DNA of 64,000 bases from UBA1205 sp045598105 (lineage in GTDB: Bacteria; Bacteroidota; Bacteroidia; Bacteroidales; WCHB1-69). The stretch spans positions 1-64,000 of the forward strand of contig JAZLLK010000028.1 in the NCBI GenBank assembly GCA_045598105.1, read 5' to 3'. Positions within the stretch are counted from its first letter, which is position 1; the number at the start of each line of letters is the position of its first letter. This document shows positions 18,410-27,574 of the stretch, piece by piece. The notes beneath the pieces are model-generated. The model was not told the DNA's origin, did not search any database, and saw only the letters and a list, made by a program, of their open reading frames with translations. The position numbers were made by a program, and so were the translations under genes.

Positions 18410-19413
18410 TATGGTTCGTTTAACAATTGTTGCATGCCCGGACTGGCATACACTTTATATTCTCCGTTTTCACTATATATCATATATACCTCTATGTCAT
18501 TATGATCCTGTACATACTGCATGGCAGCATCCAGCCCCATTACCATGAATGCCGTAGCATAAGCATCGGCATAAACAGCCTTAGCATGTAACACTACCAC
18601 ACTCAGTAGCGACTGCTGCAAAGGGTAGCCCGTAAGCGGATTAATTATATGGCTGTATTTTTCGCCTCCATGCTCCTGATATTTTCTATAGTTGCCCGAA
18701 GTTACCAAGGAGGCATTCCGCAATGGCAATGAAGCCATAAGCTGCGTATTACTGTCAGTAGGCTCTTCTATACCCACCAGCCATTCACCACCGGGCTTTT
18801 GTCCATGAGCCCTCACCTCTCCGCCTATGTCCACTATAAAATTATCTACGCCCTGTTTCATTAAATATTCGGATACTTTATCAACCGAATAGCCTTGAGC
18901 TATAGCGTTCATATCCAGCTGCATATTATCATTTTCCTTATTCAGCCTTCCGTTATGCACACTCACCTTCTGCCAGCCTGTCAGCTGCAACAAACTGTCA
19001 ATAAGCAGGCTGTCGGGTTCAACCTTGCTTTTTTGGGGTCCAAAGCCCCATGCCTTAATAAGCGGCGACACCGTAATGTCAAACTTTCCGTCCGTAACAC
19101 GGCTTACATATTGTGATATATTAAATAATTGTATAAAATCGTCATTCAATACTACCATAGTATCACCGGCATTGAGCCGGGATATAACAGAGCCCTCATT
19201 ATACACCGAAGCCGTATAATCAAATGCGGTAAGCAGGCTGTCAATATCAGAAGTAAAATCCCTACCCAAACTGTCAAAATACTTTACATTATAATAGCTA
19301 CCCTGTGCAAATCCGGTAATAGTATGCATTTCATACTTATGGCTACAAGCCGCAAACGCCCACACCATCAATATAACACCTGTCGCACACTTTATATTGT
19401 TATAAATCCACAT
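18409..19413 (-). CDS. apbE: FAD:protein FMN transferase ApbE, lipoprotein
   Basis: ApbE attaches FMN covalently to flavoproteins such as RnfG/NqrC subunits. A lipoprotein signal ends at Cys23 (AFAAC). The family core is clear: NAIAQGYSVDKVSEYLM, FIVDIGGEVRAHG, SHIINPLTGYP and the C-terminal DAYATAFMVMG. The 334-residue length fits. It overlaps the permease gene by 14 bases and recF by one base, so the four-gene operon is tightly packed. It acts in the periplasm. Confidence 0.96.
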   Translation of the reverse strand: MWIYNNIKCATGVILMVWAFAACSHKYEMHTITGFAQGSYYNVKYFDSLGRDFTSDIDSLLTAFDYTASVYNEGSVISRLNAGDTMVVLNDDFIQLFNISQYVSRVTDGKFDITVSPLIKAWGFGPQKSKVEPDSLLIDSLLQLTGWQKVSVHNGRLNKENDNMQLDMNAIAQGYSVDKVSEYLMKQGVDNFIVDIGGEVRAHGQKPGGEWLVGIEEPTDSNTQLMASLPLRNASLVTSGNYRKYQEHGGEKYSHIINPLTGYPLQQSLLSVVVLHAKAVYADAYATAFMVMGLDAAMQYVQDHNDIEVYMIYSENGEYKVYASPGMQQLLNEP

Positions 19414-20623
19414 GATCAGATACCGATAATTTTTTAGTAGGCCAATACACGGCGGGAAAGGTGAGCGCCAGCACCACCAATAATATCATAAGCACATCCC
19501 ACACGCGTATTTCCACAGGATAGGCTTCCAGCAAATAATGACCGTCACCAAAGGTGATAAGGCCGAATTTATACTGCAAAAAACAAAATATAAAGCCCAA
19601 AACCATGCCTATGAGCATACCTATGCCCGATATAAGCATGCCTTCATGCAAAAATATTTTCTTTAGCATGCGGTTATCGGCCCCCATAGCATAAAACACT
19701 TTCACCTCCGCCTTTTTTTCCAATATAAGTATAGCCATCATACCCATCATATTAAAGGCCGCTATGAGCAATATAAACGATAATATGGCATATATACTCC
19801 ATTTTTCCGACTGCATAACCTTATACAGGTCCTCTTCCTGCTGATAGGTATTGCGTATATAAAACTGATGTCCATATTGTTTTTGTAATTGTTTTTGTAC
19901 CTTGTGTATAGCGGAAGGCTCACACTTTATTTCTATGGCAGTGTATGCATTATCATAATATAACAACTGACGGGCAAACCACATAGGCACCAATACATAT
20001 TGTGCATCATTATCGGTATAGGTATAGAATACGCCGGCAGGCAGTATTACCTGCGAATTCAAAGCCGACATTCCGGCCGTGGCACGTATTTTTTTTGTAC
20101 GATCAGGATAATATACCTTCATTATATTATTAGCATTACCTGAAGCGTCCACATTAAGGCGATAGGCTATTTCACCACCCACTATAGCAAAGGGAACATC
20201 GGGTGTGCCCATATAGAATTGACCCTGTTTTACTATAGTATCCATGCTGTTTATTTTATAATAGTCGGGACGCACACCCTTTAGCTGAGCTATTACCTGC
20301 CTGTCATTGTGCACCCATACGGCTACATCACTAAGCACCTCGGAGCAGTATAGTACATTGTCCATACGCTCTATATCAGCCACATTTACCGCATCGGCAG
20401 TAAATGTTTTACCCTCTCGGGGCACCATTTGTATATCAGGATTAAAGGAATTCACGGCAGAGGATACAAAATTTTGCAAGCCGTTGAATATAGAAAGCAC
20501 TATGAGTAATGCACCCGTAGCCACAGCTATACCCACCAATGACACTATAGAAATGAAATTGATGATATTGTGTGATTTTTTGGCAAATAAATACCTTGTG
20601 GCTATGAGGCGATATACGTTCAC
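19400..20623 (-). CDS. LolC/LolE-like ABC transporter permease (FtsX/MacB family)
   Basis: The 407-residue protein has an N-terminal membrane helix (about 20-45, FISIVSLVGIAVATGALLIV), a large periplasmic domain and three C-terminal helices, the FtsX/MacB fold. The N-terminal sequence (RYLFAKKSHNIINFIS) is typical of lipoprotein-releasing system permeases. It most likely takes part in moving lipoproteins out of the inner membrane. No ATPase gene is adjacent. It overlaps rbfA by four bases (ATGA). Confidence 0.92.
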   Translation of the reverse strand: MNVYRLIATRYLFAKKSHNIINFISIVSLVGIAVATGALLIVLSIFNGLQNFVSSAVNSFNPDIQMVPREGKTFTADAVNVADIERMDNVLYCSEVLSDVAVWVHNDRQVIAQLKGVRPDYYKINSMDTIVKQGQFYMGTPDVPFAIVGGEIAYRLNVDASGNANNIMKVYYPDRTKKIRATAGMSALNSQVILPAGVFYTYTDNDAQYVLVPMWFARQLLYYDNAYTAIEIKCEPSAIHKVQKQLQKQYGHQFYIRNTYQQEEDLYKVMQSEKWSIYAILSFILLIAAFNMMGMMAILILEKKAEVKVFYAMGADNRMLKKIFLHEGMLISGIGMLIGMVLGFIFCFLQYKFGLITFGDGHYLLEAYPVEIRVWDVLMILLVVLALTFPAVYWPTKKLSVSDHVDL

Positions 20624-20958
20624 TTTTTAAGCAGATTATCTATGTTTTCCAAATAATCCAGGGTATCATCATATATAAAATTTAATTCGGGTATTACCCG
20701 CATTTGATTTTTTATACGCTGCCCCAACTTAAAACGTATTTCCTTATTATTATGCTCCACTATGGCAAATACGGCCTTTTTATCTTTAGTGGCATATATA
20801 CTCAAATACACTCTGGCATAAGAGCAGTCACGACTTATTTCCACTCTGGTTACCGTAACCATGGCGGTTCCGTATATATTACGACCCTCTACCTGCAGCA
20901 CGTCAGAAAGTTCCTTTTGCAGCAACTTGGATATTTTTTGTTGTCTTGTAGTTTCCAT
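20620..20958 (-). CDS. rbfA: 30S ribosome-binding factor RbfA
   Basis: The 112-residue protein matches RbfA, a KH-like cold-shock and 16S rRNA maturation factor. Family segments visible are RQQKISKLLQKELSDVLQ, VTVTRVEISRDCSYARVYLS and the C-terminal RVIPELNFIYDDTLDY. It heads the operon with the LolE-like permease, apbE and recF. Confidence 0.96.
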   Translation of the reverse strand: METTRQQKISKLLQKELSDVLQVEGRNIYGTAMVTVTRVEISRDCSYARVYLSIYATKDKKAVFAIVEHNNKEIRFKLGQRIKNQMRVIPELNFIYDDTLDYLENIDNLLKK

Positions 20959-21036
20959 ATACTATTATAATTTGCTTATAACCGGCTATAAAATATAATA
21001 ACGTAAGGCTCATGCCTTTTATTGTGCGTACAGCAC

Positions 21037-21068
21037 AAAAAAAAGGGCACATGAACTTCCATGTACCC
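21037..21068 (-). terminator. terminator of the 2-oxoacid oxidoreductase operon
   Basis: GGGCACATG (21045-21053) pairs with CATGTACCC (21060-21068) with one G-T wobble. An 8-base T run follows on the minus strand. Confidence 0.88.
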
Positions 21069-21102
21069 TTTAATTATTACACTGTTTTTTTAATATAGAA
21101 TA

Positions 21103-21654
21103 TTAAAGAGTGTGATAAGGTTGAATTAAACCTTTACCTGTTTCTATAGCTGCTTCGTTATCAGGTATAAGTTTGTGGTGACGCTCGGGTAATGATTTTT
21201 CCAAACCCTTGTGAATAAATTCGGGAGCTACTATGGGTTTCAATTTTAAGAAACCACCCAAAACCACCATGTTAAATACTTTTGCTATACCCAATTCCTG
21301 AGCTTTAGCGGTAGCTTCTATTTGATAAATATTGATATCCTTACGGGTAGGATGATGAGTAATACCATTGGGGTCATATATTAATAACCCGCCGGGCTTT
21401 ACACTATGTTCAAATTTATCTAATGATTGTTGGTTCAATATAATAGCGGTATCAAATTGGTTAATAATAGGAGAACTGATACGTTCGTCACTTATAATAA
21501 CCGAAACATTAGCGGTACCACCACGCATTTCAGGACCATAAGAAGGCATCCAGCTAACTTCTTTATCTTGCATTACGCCGGAGTAAGCAAGGATTTTACC
21601 CATAGAAAGTACACCCTGACCTCCAAAGCCTGCTATAATTATTTCTTCTGTCAT
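21103..21654 (-). CDS. 2-oxoacid:ferredoxin oxidoreductase, gamma subunit
   Basis: The 183-residue protein has the POR/KOR gamma-domain signature: IAGFGGQGVLSMGKILAYSG at the N-terminus and SYGPEMRGGTANVSVIIS. It is the last of four genes for a CoA-dependent 2-oxoacid oxidoreductase that oxidises a 2-oxoacid and reduces ferredoxin. In Bacteroidales this set is usually annotated as 2-oxoisovalerate (Vor) or 2-oxoglutarate (Kor) oxidoreductase; the sequence does not decide between them. Confidence 0.93.
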   Translation of the reverse strand: MTEEIIIAGFGGQGVLSMGKILAYSGVMQDKEVSWMPSYGPEMRGGTANVSVIISDERISSPIINQFDTAIILNQQSLDKFEHSVKPGGLLIYDPNGITHHPTRKDINIYQIEATAKAQELGIAKVFNMVVLGGFLKLKPIVAPEFIHKGLEKSLPERHHKLIPDNEAAIETGKGLIQPYHTL

Positions 21655-21675
21655 GATTTTACTAATTTAAATTAT

Positions 21676-22503
21676 TTATTTAACTACAGTTAAAGGATGG
21701 TCAACCACTACACGGTTCAAATCTATACCGTCCACTATTTTACCGTCTACTTTTATGTCACCTATAGGATAGTTAGGGAACATATTTTCTTCCATCCATT
21801 GATTAGCTTGCACCGGAGTCATTTTCCAACCTGAATTACATGAAGATACTATTTCTACAAAAGAAAGACCTTTTTGCAATTTTTGGTTTTCAAAAGCCTG
21901 CTTAACAGCTGCTTTAGCTTTACGTACTGCAGCAGGGGTATGCACACTCTGACGGGTTACATAATAAGTACCCGGTAAAGTGGAAATAAGCTCGGTAATA
22001 CGTAACGGATAACCATTCAAAGCTACATTACGGCCATAAGGTGTGGTAGCTGATTTCATACCCACCAGGGTAGTAGGAGCCATTTGACCACCGGTCATAC
22101 CGTATATACCGTTATTAATAAATATCATGGTGATATTTTCACCACGGTTACAAGCATGTATGGTTTCAGCTGTACCTATGGCGGCCAAGTCACCATCTCC
22201 CTGATAGGTAAATACAAAACGATCAGGGTTTAAACGCTTTGCTGCTGTTGCCAATGCAGGTGCACGACCGTGTGCTGCTTCCTGAAAGTCAACATCAAAA
22301 TAATTGTATGCCAATACGGAGCATCCTACAGGAGCTATACCTATGGTTTTATCCTGAATGCCAAGTTCATCTATTACTTCGGCAACTATACGATGTGCTG
22401 TACCGTGTCCGCAACCGGGGCAGTAGTGCATAATAGCATCAGTAAGCACTTTTGTTTTGGTATAAACCAAATTTTCGGGTTTTACTATATCTAAATTTGC
22501 CAT
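21676..22503 (-). CDS. 2-oxoacid:ferredoxin oxidoreductase, TPP-binding beta subunit
   Basis: The 275-residue subunit has the CPGCGHGTAHR segment and the thiamine pyrophosphate motif GDGDLAAIG followed by INNGIYGMTGGQ. These mark the beta subunit of KOR/VOR-type enzymes. It lies 8 bases after the alpha-subunit gene and 21 before gamma. It holds TPP and, with the alpha subunit, forms the catalytic site for decarboxylation of the 2-oxoacid. Confidence 0.95.
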   Translation of the reverse strand: MANLDIVKPENLVYTKTKVLTDAIMHYCPGCGHGTAHRIVAEVIDELGIQDKTIGIAPVGCSVLAYNYFDVDFQEAAHGRAPALATAAKRLNPDRFVFTYQGDGDLAAIGTAETIHACNRGENITMIFINNGIYGMTGGQMAPTTLVGMKSATTPYGRNVALNGYPLRITELISTLPGTYYVTRQSVHTPAAVRKAKAAVKQAFENQKLQKGLSFVEIVSSCNSGWKMTPVQANQWMEENMFPNYPIGDIKVDGKIVDGIDLNRVVVDHPLTVVK

Positions 22504-22511
22504 GATGTGTC

Positions 22512-23594
22512 TTATTTTATAATTTTAGTTTCTAATGCTTCCAATACTTCGGTAGGAGTAGGAATAATACCGCCAAAACGACCAAAATGCTCAACAGGCA
22601 ACTTGCATTCGGTAGCCAGTTTTACATCTTCTATCATTTGTCCTGCACTCATTTCCACAGTTAATATACCTTTCACTCTTTGAGCTACTTCTCTTAACTG
22701 CTTGGTAGGGAACGGGAATAATGTGATTAAACGGAATAAACCCACTTTTATACCTTTTTCACGAGCCATTTGCATAGCCTTCATGGAAATACGTGCTGAT
22801 GAACCATAAGCTACTATGATATAATCGGCATCTTCGCAATTGAGTGTTTCATAGCGAACTTCTTTTTCTTCCATTTCTCTATACTTGGCCTGCAATTTAT
22901 GGTTGAACACTTCCTGCTTGGCTGAATCTAATTCCAAAGAGGTAATAATATTGTGATTACGACTAGCAGGCTTTCCCCAAGTACCCCAAGGAGCATTCTT
23001 TTGACGCTCTTCTTCAGTCCAACGGGGTATATAATCACGGGTGTATAATTTTTCCATGCACTGACCTATAGCACCATCGGAAAGAATTAATACAGGATTA
23101 CGATATTTGAATGCAATATCCCATGCGTCAAATACAAAATCATACATTTCCTGAACCGATGCAGGTGCCATAGTGTATAACTGATAGTCACCATGCCCAC
23201 CGCCTTTTACCGACTGAAAATAATCGGATTGTGAAGGCTGAATAGTACCCAAACCGGGACCACCACGCATTACATTCACTATTACACAAGGAATTTCAGC
23301 TCCTGCCAGGTAGGTTAACCCTTCCTGCATCAAACTGATACCGGGAGATGATGAAGAAGTAGCTACTTTTTTACCGGTAGCTGCACCACCATACACCATA
23401 TTGATGGAAGCCATTTCACTTTCTGCTTGAAGAACCGTCATACCGGTAGTTTCCCAAGGTTTTTCGGCCATTAACGTTTCCATTACTTCTGATTGCGGGG
23501 TAATAGGATAGCCAAAATAGCCATCAGTACCGCTGGCAATCATTGCGCGGGCAATTGCTTCATTACCCTTCATTAACTTTAATTCTTTTGCCAT
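22512..23594 (-). CDS. 2-oxoacid:ferredoxin oxidoreductase, alpha subunit (VorB/KorA-like)
   Basis: The 360-residue protein starts with MKGNEAIARAMIASGTDGYFGYPITPQSEVME, the pyrimidine-binding domain typical of alpha subunits. Residues further on (ATSSSSPGISLMQEGLTYLAGAE) are also family-typical, and a transketolase-C-like domain follows. Homologues in Bacteroides are named 3-methyl-2-oxobutanoate dehydrogenase subunit VorB. The enzyme makes acyl-CoA and reduced ferredoxin in anaerobic 2-oxoacid catabolism, or runs in reverse for synthesis. Confidence 0.94.
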   Translation of the reverse strand: MAKELKLMKGNEAIARAMIASGTDGYFGYPITPQSEVMETLMAEKPWETTGMTVLQAESEMASINMVYGGAATGKKVATSSSSPGISLMQEGLTYLAGAEIPCVIVNVMRGGPGLGTIQPSQSDYFQSVKGGGHGDYQLYTMAPASVQEMYDFVFDAWDIAFKYRNPVLILSDGAIGQCMEKLYTRDYIPRWTEEERQKNAPWGTWGKPASRNHNIITSLELDSAKQEVFNHKLQAKYREMEEKEVRYETLNCEDADYIIVAYGSSARISMKAMQMAREKGIKVGLFRLITLFPFPTKQLREVAQRVKGILTVEMSAGQMIEDVKLATECKLPVEHFGRFGGIIPTPTEVLEALETKIIK

Positions 23595-23617
23595 TTTATG
23601 TAACTATTTTACGTTTA

Positions 23618-23830
23618 TTACTTTTCTCTATAGACAGATATTACTCCATCCGGACATACTACTGCACAATTTGCGCAGCCTACGCATGCATCACTTTGCA
23701 TTTCAAGGTAGTTATAACCTTTTCCATTCACTTTTTTGGACAAGCCGATAACGTTAAGCTTACAAGCAGTAATACAAACGCCACAGCCTTTGCACCTTTC
23801 TGTGTCAATTACTAATGTTCCTTTTGCCAT
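23618..23830 (-). CDS. 4Fe-4S ferredoxin-type delta subunit of the oxidoreductase
   Basis: The 70-residue protein has two [4Fe-4S] motifs: CKGCGVCITAC and CVGCANCAVVC, each followed by Pro or Lys as usual. It is the first gene of the four-gene operon, 23 bases before the alpha subunit gene. It passes electrons from the TPP site to soluble ferredoxin. Confidence 0.95.
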   Translation of the reverse strand: MAKGTLVIDTERCKGCGVCITACKLNVIGLSKKVNGKGYNYLEMQSDACVGCANCAVVCPDGVISVYREK

Positions 23831-24051
23831 TATTATCTGATTTTAAGTTTATTATATTATTTTCTATATTCAATTATATGTGTTTACGAAATTAGCATTT
23901 TTTTACCATATAAACATCAAAAAAAAAAGTTTTTTTTCCCTTTTCTTTCCACACAACATGTACACACATAATAATCAACACATTACACAAACACCAACAC
24001 TATTTTTTTATACATTACACCACCTATACACCCTATAAGCGGGAAAAATGC

Positions 24052-24059
24052 TACCTTTG
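24052..24059 (+). promoter_or_regulatory. -7 element for the HAD phosphatase gene
   Basis: TACCTTTG matches TAnnTTTG and lies 24 bases before the chosen ATG at 24084. It would fall inside the coding region if the upstream ATG at 24048 were used, which supports the later start. Confidence 0.7.
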
Positions 24060-24083
24060 CATCACAACTATAGCACACATAAT

Positions 24084-24740
24084 ATGGTACAACTTGTAAT
24101 ATTTGACTTAGACGGCACCCTGCTTTACACCTTGGGGGACCTGGCCAATGCCGTAAACCATGCCCTGCATGCCCAAAACCTGCCCACACACAGTGAAGAT
24201 GAATACAAATACATGGTAGGTAACGGCATAGAGCAACTTTTGTTACGAGCCACACCCGCTCACCTGCACCACAGCCCCGCTATGGAGCATATCCGCCATG
24301 ACTTTATGGAATACTACTCCGCACACAAGTGTGATACCACCCGACCCTACACCGATATACCGATACTGCTACAAACCCTGCAGGAGCAAAGTAAAATGAT
24401 AGCCGTGGCCTCCAATAAAATACATGAAGCTGCTATTCCTATTATACAGCACTACTTTCCCCACATTATATTCAATGCCGTAATAGGGCTTAATGAGCAC
24501 CGCCACCCCAAGCCTCACCCTCAAATGGTAGAAGAAATACTGCAAATATGCCGTGTGCCTAAGCAAAATGCACTATACATAGGCGATAGCAATGTAGATA
24601 TGCTCACCGCCCGCCATGCAGGCCTTACCTCCATAGGTGCCCTGTGGGGCTACCGTACCAAACAGGAACTTACCGATGCCGGTGCCAACCACATAGCAGC
24701 ACAGCCACTGGACGTACTGGAATTAATAGCGGAAAAATAA
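24084..24740 (+). CDS. HAD-family hydrolase, phosphoglycolate phosphatase-like
   Basis: The protein starts with MVQLVIFDLDGTLL, the HAD motif I with both aspartates. An alpha-helical cap, a motif II region (IAVASNK) and motif IV (YIGDSNVDMLTARHAG) follow. The 219-residue length and cap type fit the Gph/phosphoglycolate phosphatase branch. An in-frame ATG 36 bases upstream overlaps the predicted promoter and is unlikely. The gene is single and diverges from the ferredoxin oxidoreductase operon. Substrate specificity is not readable from the sequence. Confidence 0.92.
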   Translation: MVQLVIFDLDGTLLYTLGDLANAVNHALHAQNLPTHSEDEYKYMVGNGIEQLLLRATPAHLHHSPAMEHIRHDFMEYYSAHKCDTTRPYTDIPILLQTLQEQSKMIAVASNKIHEAAIPIIQHYFPHIIFNAVIGLNEHRHPKPHPQMVEEILQICRVPKQNALYIGDSNVDMLTARHAGLTSIGALWGYRTKQELTDAGANHIAAQPLDVLELIAEK

Positions 24741-24772
24741 AACAAAAGCGGTAGGACACTTTAGCCTGCCGC
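24733..24772 (-). terminator. terminator of the ompA-thioesterase-SemiSWEET operon
   Basis: GCGGTAGG (24748-24755) pairs with CCTGCCGC (24765-24772) with one G-T wobble. A T-rich tract follows on the minus strand. It lies between convergent genes. Confidence 0.65.
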
Positions 24773-24797
24773 CTGTGAAATATGTATAGTATGAAAA

Positions 24798-25070
24798 TTA
24801 TTTTTCCTGCCTGCGCGAATAATAAAAGTAGAGGAACAAATCGGTACCCACTATAAGTATATTAAACACATACAAAAATGTAACCCAATCGGCATTACCG
24901 GTAAGCTTGTGGGCTATTCCTAACATATAGCCCAGTATAATAATAATCATAAAGTGAGGACTTTTACCGGCCACCACCTTAGTACGCAGGGCTTTTACAA
25001 TAGAGAAAGGCCAGCTGCATGCAAAGCATAGCAGCATGAGCATTTCACATATAGAACTTACGGTATTCAT
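24798..25070 (-). CDS. small three-helix membrane protein, SemiSWEET/PQ-loop-like
   Basis: The 90-residue protein has three predicted membrane helices (about 5-25, 38-55 and 62-82) and a WPFS motif at the end of helix 1 like the PQ-loop of SemiSWEETs, followed by a GKS turn. SemiSWEETs are half-transporters that dimerise to move sugars. The match is by topology and motif, so substrate and even transport function are uncertain. It is the third gene of an operon with an OmpA lipoprotein and a thioesterase, 2 bases after the latter. Confidence 0.65.
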   Translation of the reverse strand: MNTVSSICEMLMLLCFACSWPFSIVKALRTKVVAGKSPHFMIIIILGYMLGIAHKLTGNADWVTFLYVFNILIVGTDLFLYFYYSRRQEK

Positions 25071-25072
25071 TA

Positions 25073-25462
25073 TTATTGCTTATTTAATTTTGACATAAAT
25101 CGTTCGTTATCCACTATAAAACGGCTGTGAACTGCCTCTCCTGCCAACACTTCACCGTCATACACCTGTATGTGAAAGGTAAGCTTACGCCCTTCTACGG
25201 CAGTAAGTTCACTTACACAGGTAAGCCTGTTTCCTATAGGCGATGCCTTTAAATGCTGCAAATGCACCTCTATACCTACCGTGCCGCTACCTTGCGGCAA
25301 ATAAGGTTCCACACTTTTATAGGCAGTGCCTTCCATCCAGCCCAACATGGCCGGGGTGGCAAATACCGGCAACAGGCCGGAACCGTAACGGGAAGCAGTA
25401 TCCCGCTCTTCTACTGTCATTTCTGCGGTGTATTTAATACCGGGAACTAATATGTTTTCCAT
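25073..25462 (-). CDS. hotdog-fold thioesterase family protein (FlK-like)
   Basis: The 129-residue protein resembles the fluoroacetyl-CoA thioesterase (FlK)-like branch of hotdog thioesterases. It has the FATPAMLGWMEGTAY segment and GTVGIEVHLQHLKASPIG with the expected Glu and His, followed by the beta strands of the fold. It likely hydrolyses a small acyl-CoA. Its start shares one base with the stop of the upstream OmpA gene (TAATG), so the two are coupled, although no functional link is known. Confidence 0.85.
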   Translation of the reverse strand: MENILVPGIKYTAEMTVEERDTASRYGSGLLPVFATPAMLGWMEGTAYKSVEPYLPQGSGTVGIEVHLQHLKASPIGNRLTCVSELTAVEGRKLTFHIQVYDGEVLAGEAVHSRFIVDNERFMSKLNKQ

Positions 25463-26445
25463 TATTGCAGTATATCAAATAAGGCATCCAGATTAGGAGT
25501 GAGTATAATTTCCGTTCTGCGGTTTTTGGCACGGGCTTCCTTGGTATCATCAGTATCCAAAGGTACGTATTCACCCCTGCCTGAAGCGGTGAGCCGCTGA
25601 GGATTTATTTCTTTACCGAATTTTAATATGGTTTTTACTATAGTGGTGGCACGCATCACACTCAAATCCCAATTATCACGTATTTGAGCGGCGGTAGCCG
25701 GCGAAAAAGGCACATTGTCGGTATGACCCTCCACCGTAACGTTAATAGTAGAATCGGCGGCCAGTACCTTGGCCAACTCCTGTAAGGCGGCTTCACCGCG
25801 GGCATCTATGGTAAACTTACCGCTGGCAAACAGCAGTTTTTCATCCATAGACACATATACCTTGCCGTTCTTTTCCGTAACAGCCAGTCCGCTGCCTTCA
25901 AACCCCTTAAGAGCCTGCTTTATTTTATTCTTCAATGCCAATACATCAGCATCTTTTTTATCCAATACGGCCTGTAATTCGGCCAACTTGGCCTGCTGCT
26001 CGGCCAAAGCTGCTGTTTTGGCCTGTAAATCTTCTTCCAGCTTGTTTAATTCCTTTTCCTTGGCTTCCAAATTAGCCTGCATTTCCTGTAAGCGGGCCAG
26101 CATTTGCTCCGATTCCTTTTGATTACCTGCACTCATGGCATTATATGATGCCGACAACTCGTTATACCCTGACTGCAAGCGGGATACATTGGCTGCCAAC
26201 TCTCGGCTCAACCTGCCCATATTGGTGGTATCACTTTTTAAACCGGCCACCTGCGCCTCCAACACTGCCTGCGAGGCTTCCAACTCGGTTACACGGTTCT
26301 TCAGGTCCAAATTCTCCGTGGTCAGCTTCGACTTTTCCGAAGTACAGTTTTTTAAATCATTAGCACATTCAGTGTATTTTTGCTTGGTTACACACCCTGT
26401 AATCATTAGTGCAGCCACGGCTGCTACTATAATCTGTTTCTTCAT
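25462..26445 (-). CDS. OmpA-family lipoprotein with coiled coil
   Basis: I place the start at 26445, where MKKQIIVAAVAALMITGC gives a proper lipoprotein signal with lipidated Cys18; an ATG 18 bases upstream would add a non-signal extension. A long coiled coil of Glu/Lys/Leu/Ala repeats covers roughly residues 25-165. The OmpA C-terminal peptidoglycan-binding domain follows (TVEGHTDNVPF, then NWDLSVMRA and SGRGEYVPL and the NRRTEI end). It probably tethers the outer membrane to peptidoglycan across the periplasm. Confidence 0.94.
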   Translation of the reverse strand: MKKQIIVAAVAALMITGCVTKQKYTECANDLKNCTSEKSKLTTENLDLKNRVTELEASQAVLEAQVAGLKSDTTNMGRLSRELAANVSRLQSGYNELSASYNAMSAGNQKESEQMLARLQEMQANLEAKEKELNKLEEDLQAKTAALAEQQAKLAELQAVLDKKDADVLALKNKIKQALKGFEGSGLAVTEKNGKVYVSMDEKLLFASGKFTIDARGEAALQELAKVLAADSTINVTVEGHTDNVPFSPATAAQIRDNWDLSVMRATTIVKTILKFGKEINPQRLTASGRGEYVPLDTDDTKEARAKNRRTEIILTPNLDALFDILQ

Positions 26446-26630
26446 TACTATTCGTATTATCATTATATTGGCAAATTAAGAATTTTTTTTTGACATGATT
26501 GAGCTGTTTTTATTTTTTTTATAAACAAAGCAATTTTAGTGAATACAATCACACAATATTGTATATCAACACACTATAAACATATCATTGTTTTTTGGTT
26601 CATCTGATACTAAAAAAAACTTTAATGCGT

Positions 26631-26638
26631 TACTTTTG
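26631..26638 (+). promoter_or_regulatory. -7 element for the BASS transporter gene
   Basis: TACTTTTG matches TAnnTTTG and lies 25 bases before the chosen ATG at 26664. Confidence 0.65.
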
Positions 26639-26663
26639 TTTTAAACGTAAAGATAAAGCGAGC

Positions 26664-27572
26664 ATGCAAAAAATAAGAAATTTAATGTTGCCCATAGCCA
26701 TAATTATGGGCATATTATTCCCTCATTTTTTTGAAAAAATAGGGTTTATAGTCCCCTATCTGATAGCATGTTCACTATTTATCACCTATAGTAATTTACA
26801 CATTGAGGACTTACATATAAAAAAAATACACCGTCAACTGCTGGCTTTTCAGCTGGCACTGGGCATAGGCAGCTACTATATACTGCTTCCGTTTAACCAT
26901 ATTATAGCCGAAGGGGTAATGATAAGTTCCTTAGGTCCCCTAGCCACGGCGGCAGTAGTGGTATCGGGCATGCTGGGAGCTGATATAGGCATTATGACCA
27001 CCTATACTTTACTGTGTAACATAGTTATAGCAGTAGTGTGTCCGGTATTTTTTTCGTTCATAGGTTGCCATGAAAGCACCTCCATACTGCAAGCCATGGG
27101 CATAGTATCACTGAAAGTATTTCCCATTATTATACTGCCTCTGCTGCTGGCACCGGCATGTAAAAAATGTTTCCCCGGCCTTACCCGCCTGTTGCAAAGG
27201 CACCAATACACCTCATTTTACCTGTGGGCCATATCACTCACGGTAGCCGTAGGTAAATCCATCAGCTACATATATGCACAAAACAACAGCGTACACGGGC
27301 TTATAATACTCATGGCCATAGCTGCTCTTATACTATGCATTATACAATTCGGTGCAGGCCGATATATAGGCAAAAAAAATGGAGATGTGGTGGCCGGAGG
27401 GCAGGCCGTGGGGCAAAAGAACACCATACTATGTATATGGATGGCTCAAACATTTTTAGAACCCCTGTCCTCCATAGTACCTGCCATGTACATACTATGG
27501 CAAAACCTGTTCAACAGCTACCAGATATGGCAAAAAAACAAAAAGGACGCTGCCACGCAGCAAAAAAAATAA
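26664..27572 (+). CDS. bile acid:sodium symporter (BASS) family-like transporter
   Basis: About nine or ten hydrophobic helices span the 302-residue protein. GPLATAAVVVSGMLGADIG in the middle and GQKNTILCIWMAQTFLEPL near the C-terminus match the two crossing-helix regions of BASS-type transporters in Bacteroidales. The track start at 26595 would lie across the promoter, so the ATG at 26664 is used. The substrate may be an organic anion, and bile acid is not implied. Its stop is 2 bases from the stop of the convergent sigma-factor gene. Confidence 0.85.
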   Translation: MQKIRNLMLPIAIIMGILFPHFFEKIGFIVPYLIACSLFITYSNLHIEDLHIKKIHRQLLAFQLALGIGSYYILLPFNHIIAEGVMISSLGPLATAAVVVSGMLGADIGIMTTYTLLCNIVIAVVCPVFFSFIGCHESTSILQAMGIVSLKVFPIIILPLLLAPACKKCFPGLTRLLQRHQYTSFYLWAISLTVAVGKSISYIYAQNNSVHGLIILMAIAALILCIIQFGAGRYIGKKNGDVVAGGQAVGQKNTILCIWMAQTFLEPLSSIVPAMYILWQNLFNSYQIWQKNKKDAATQQKK

Positions 27573-27574
27573 AA

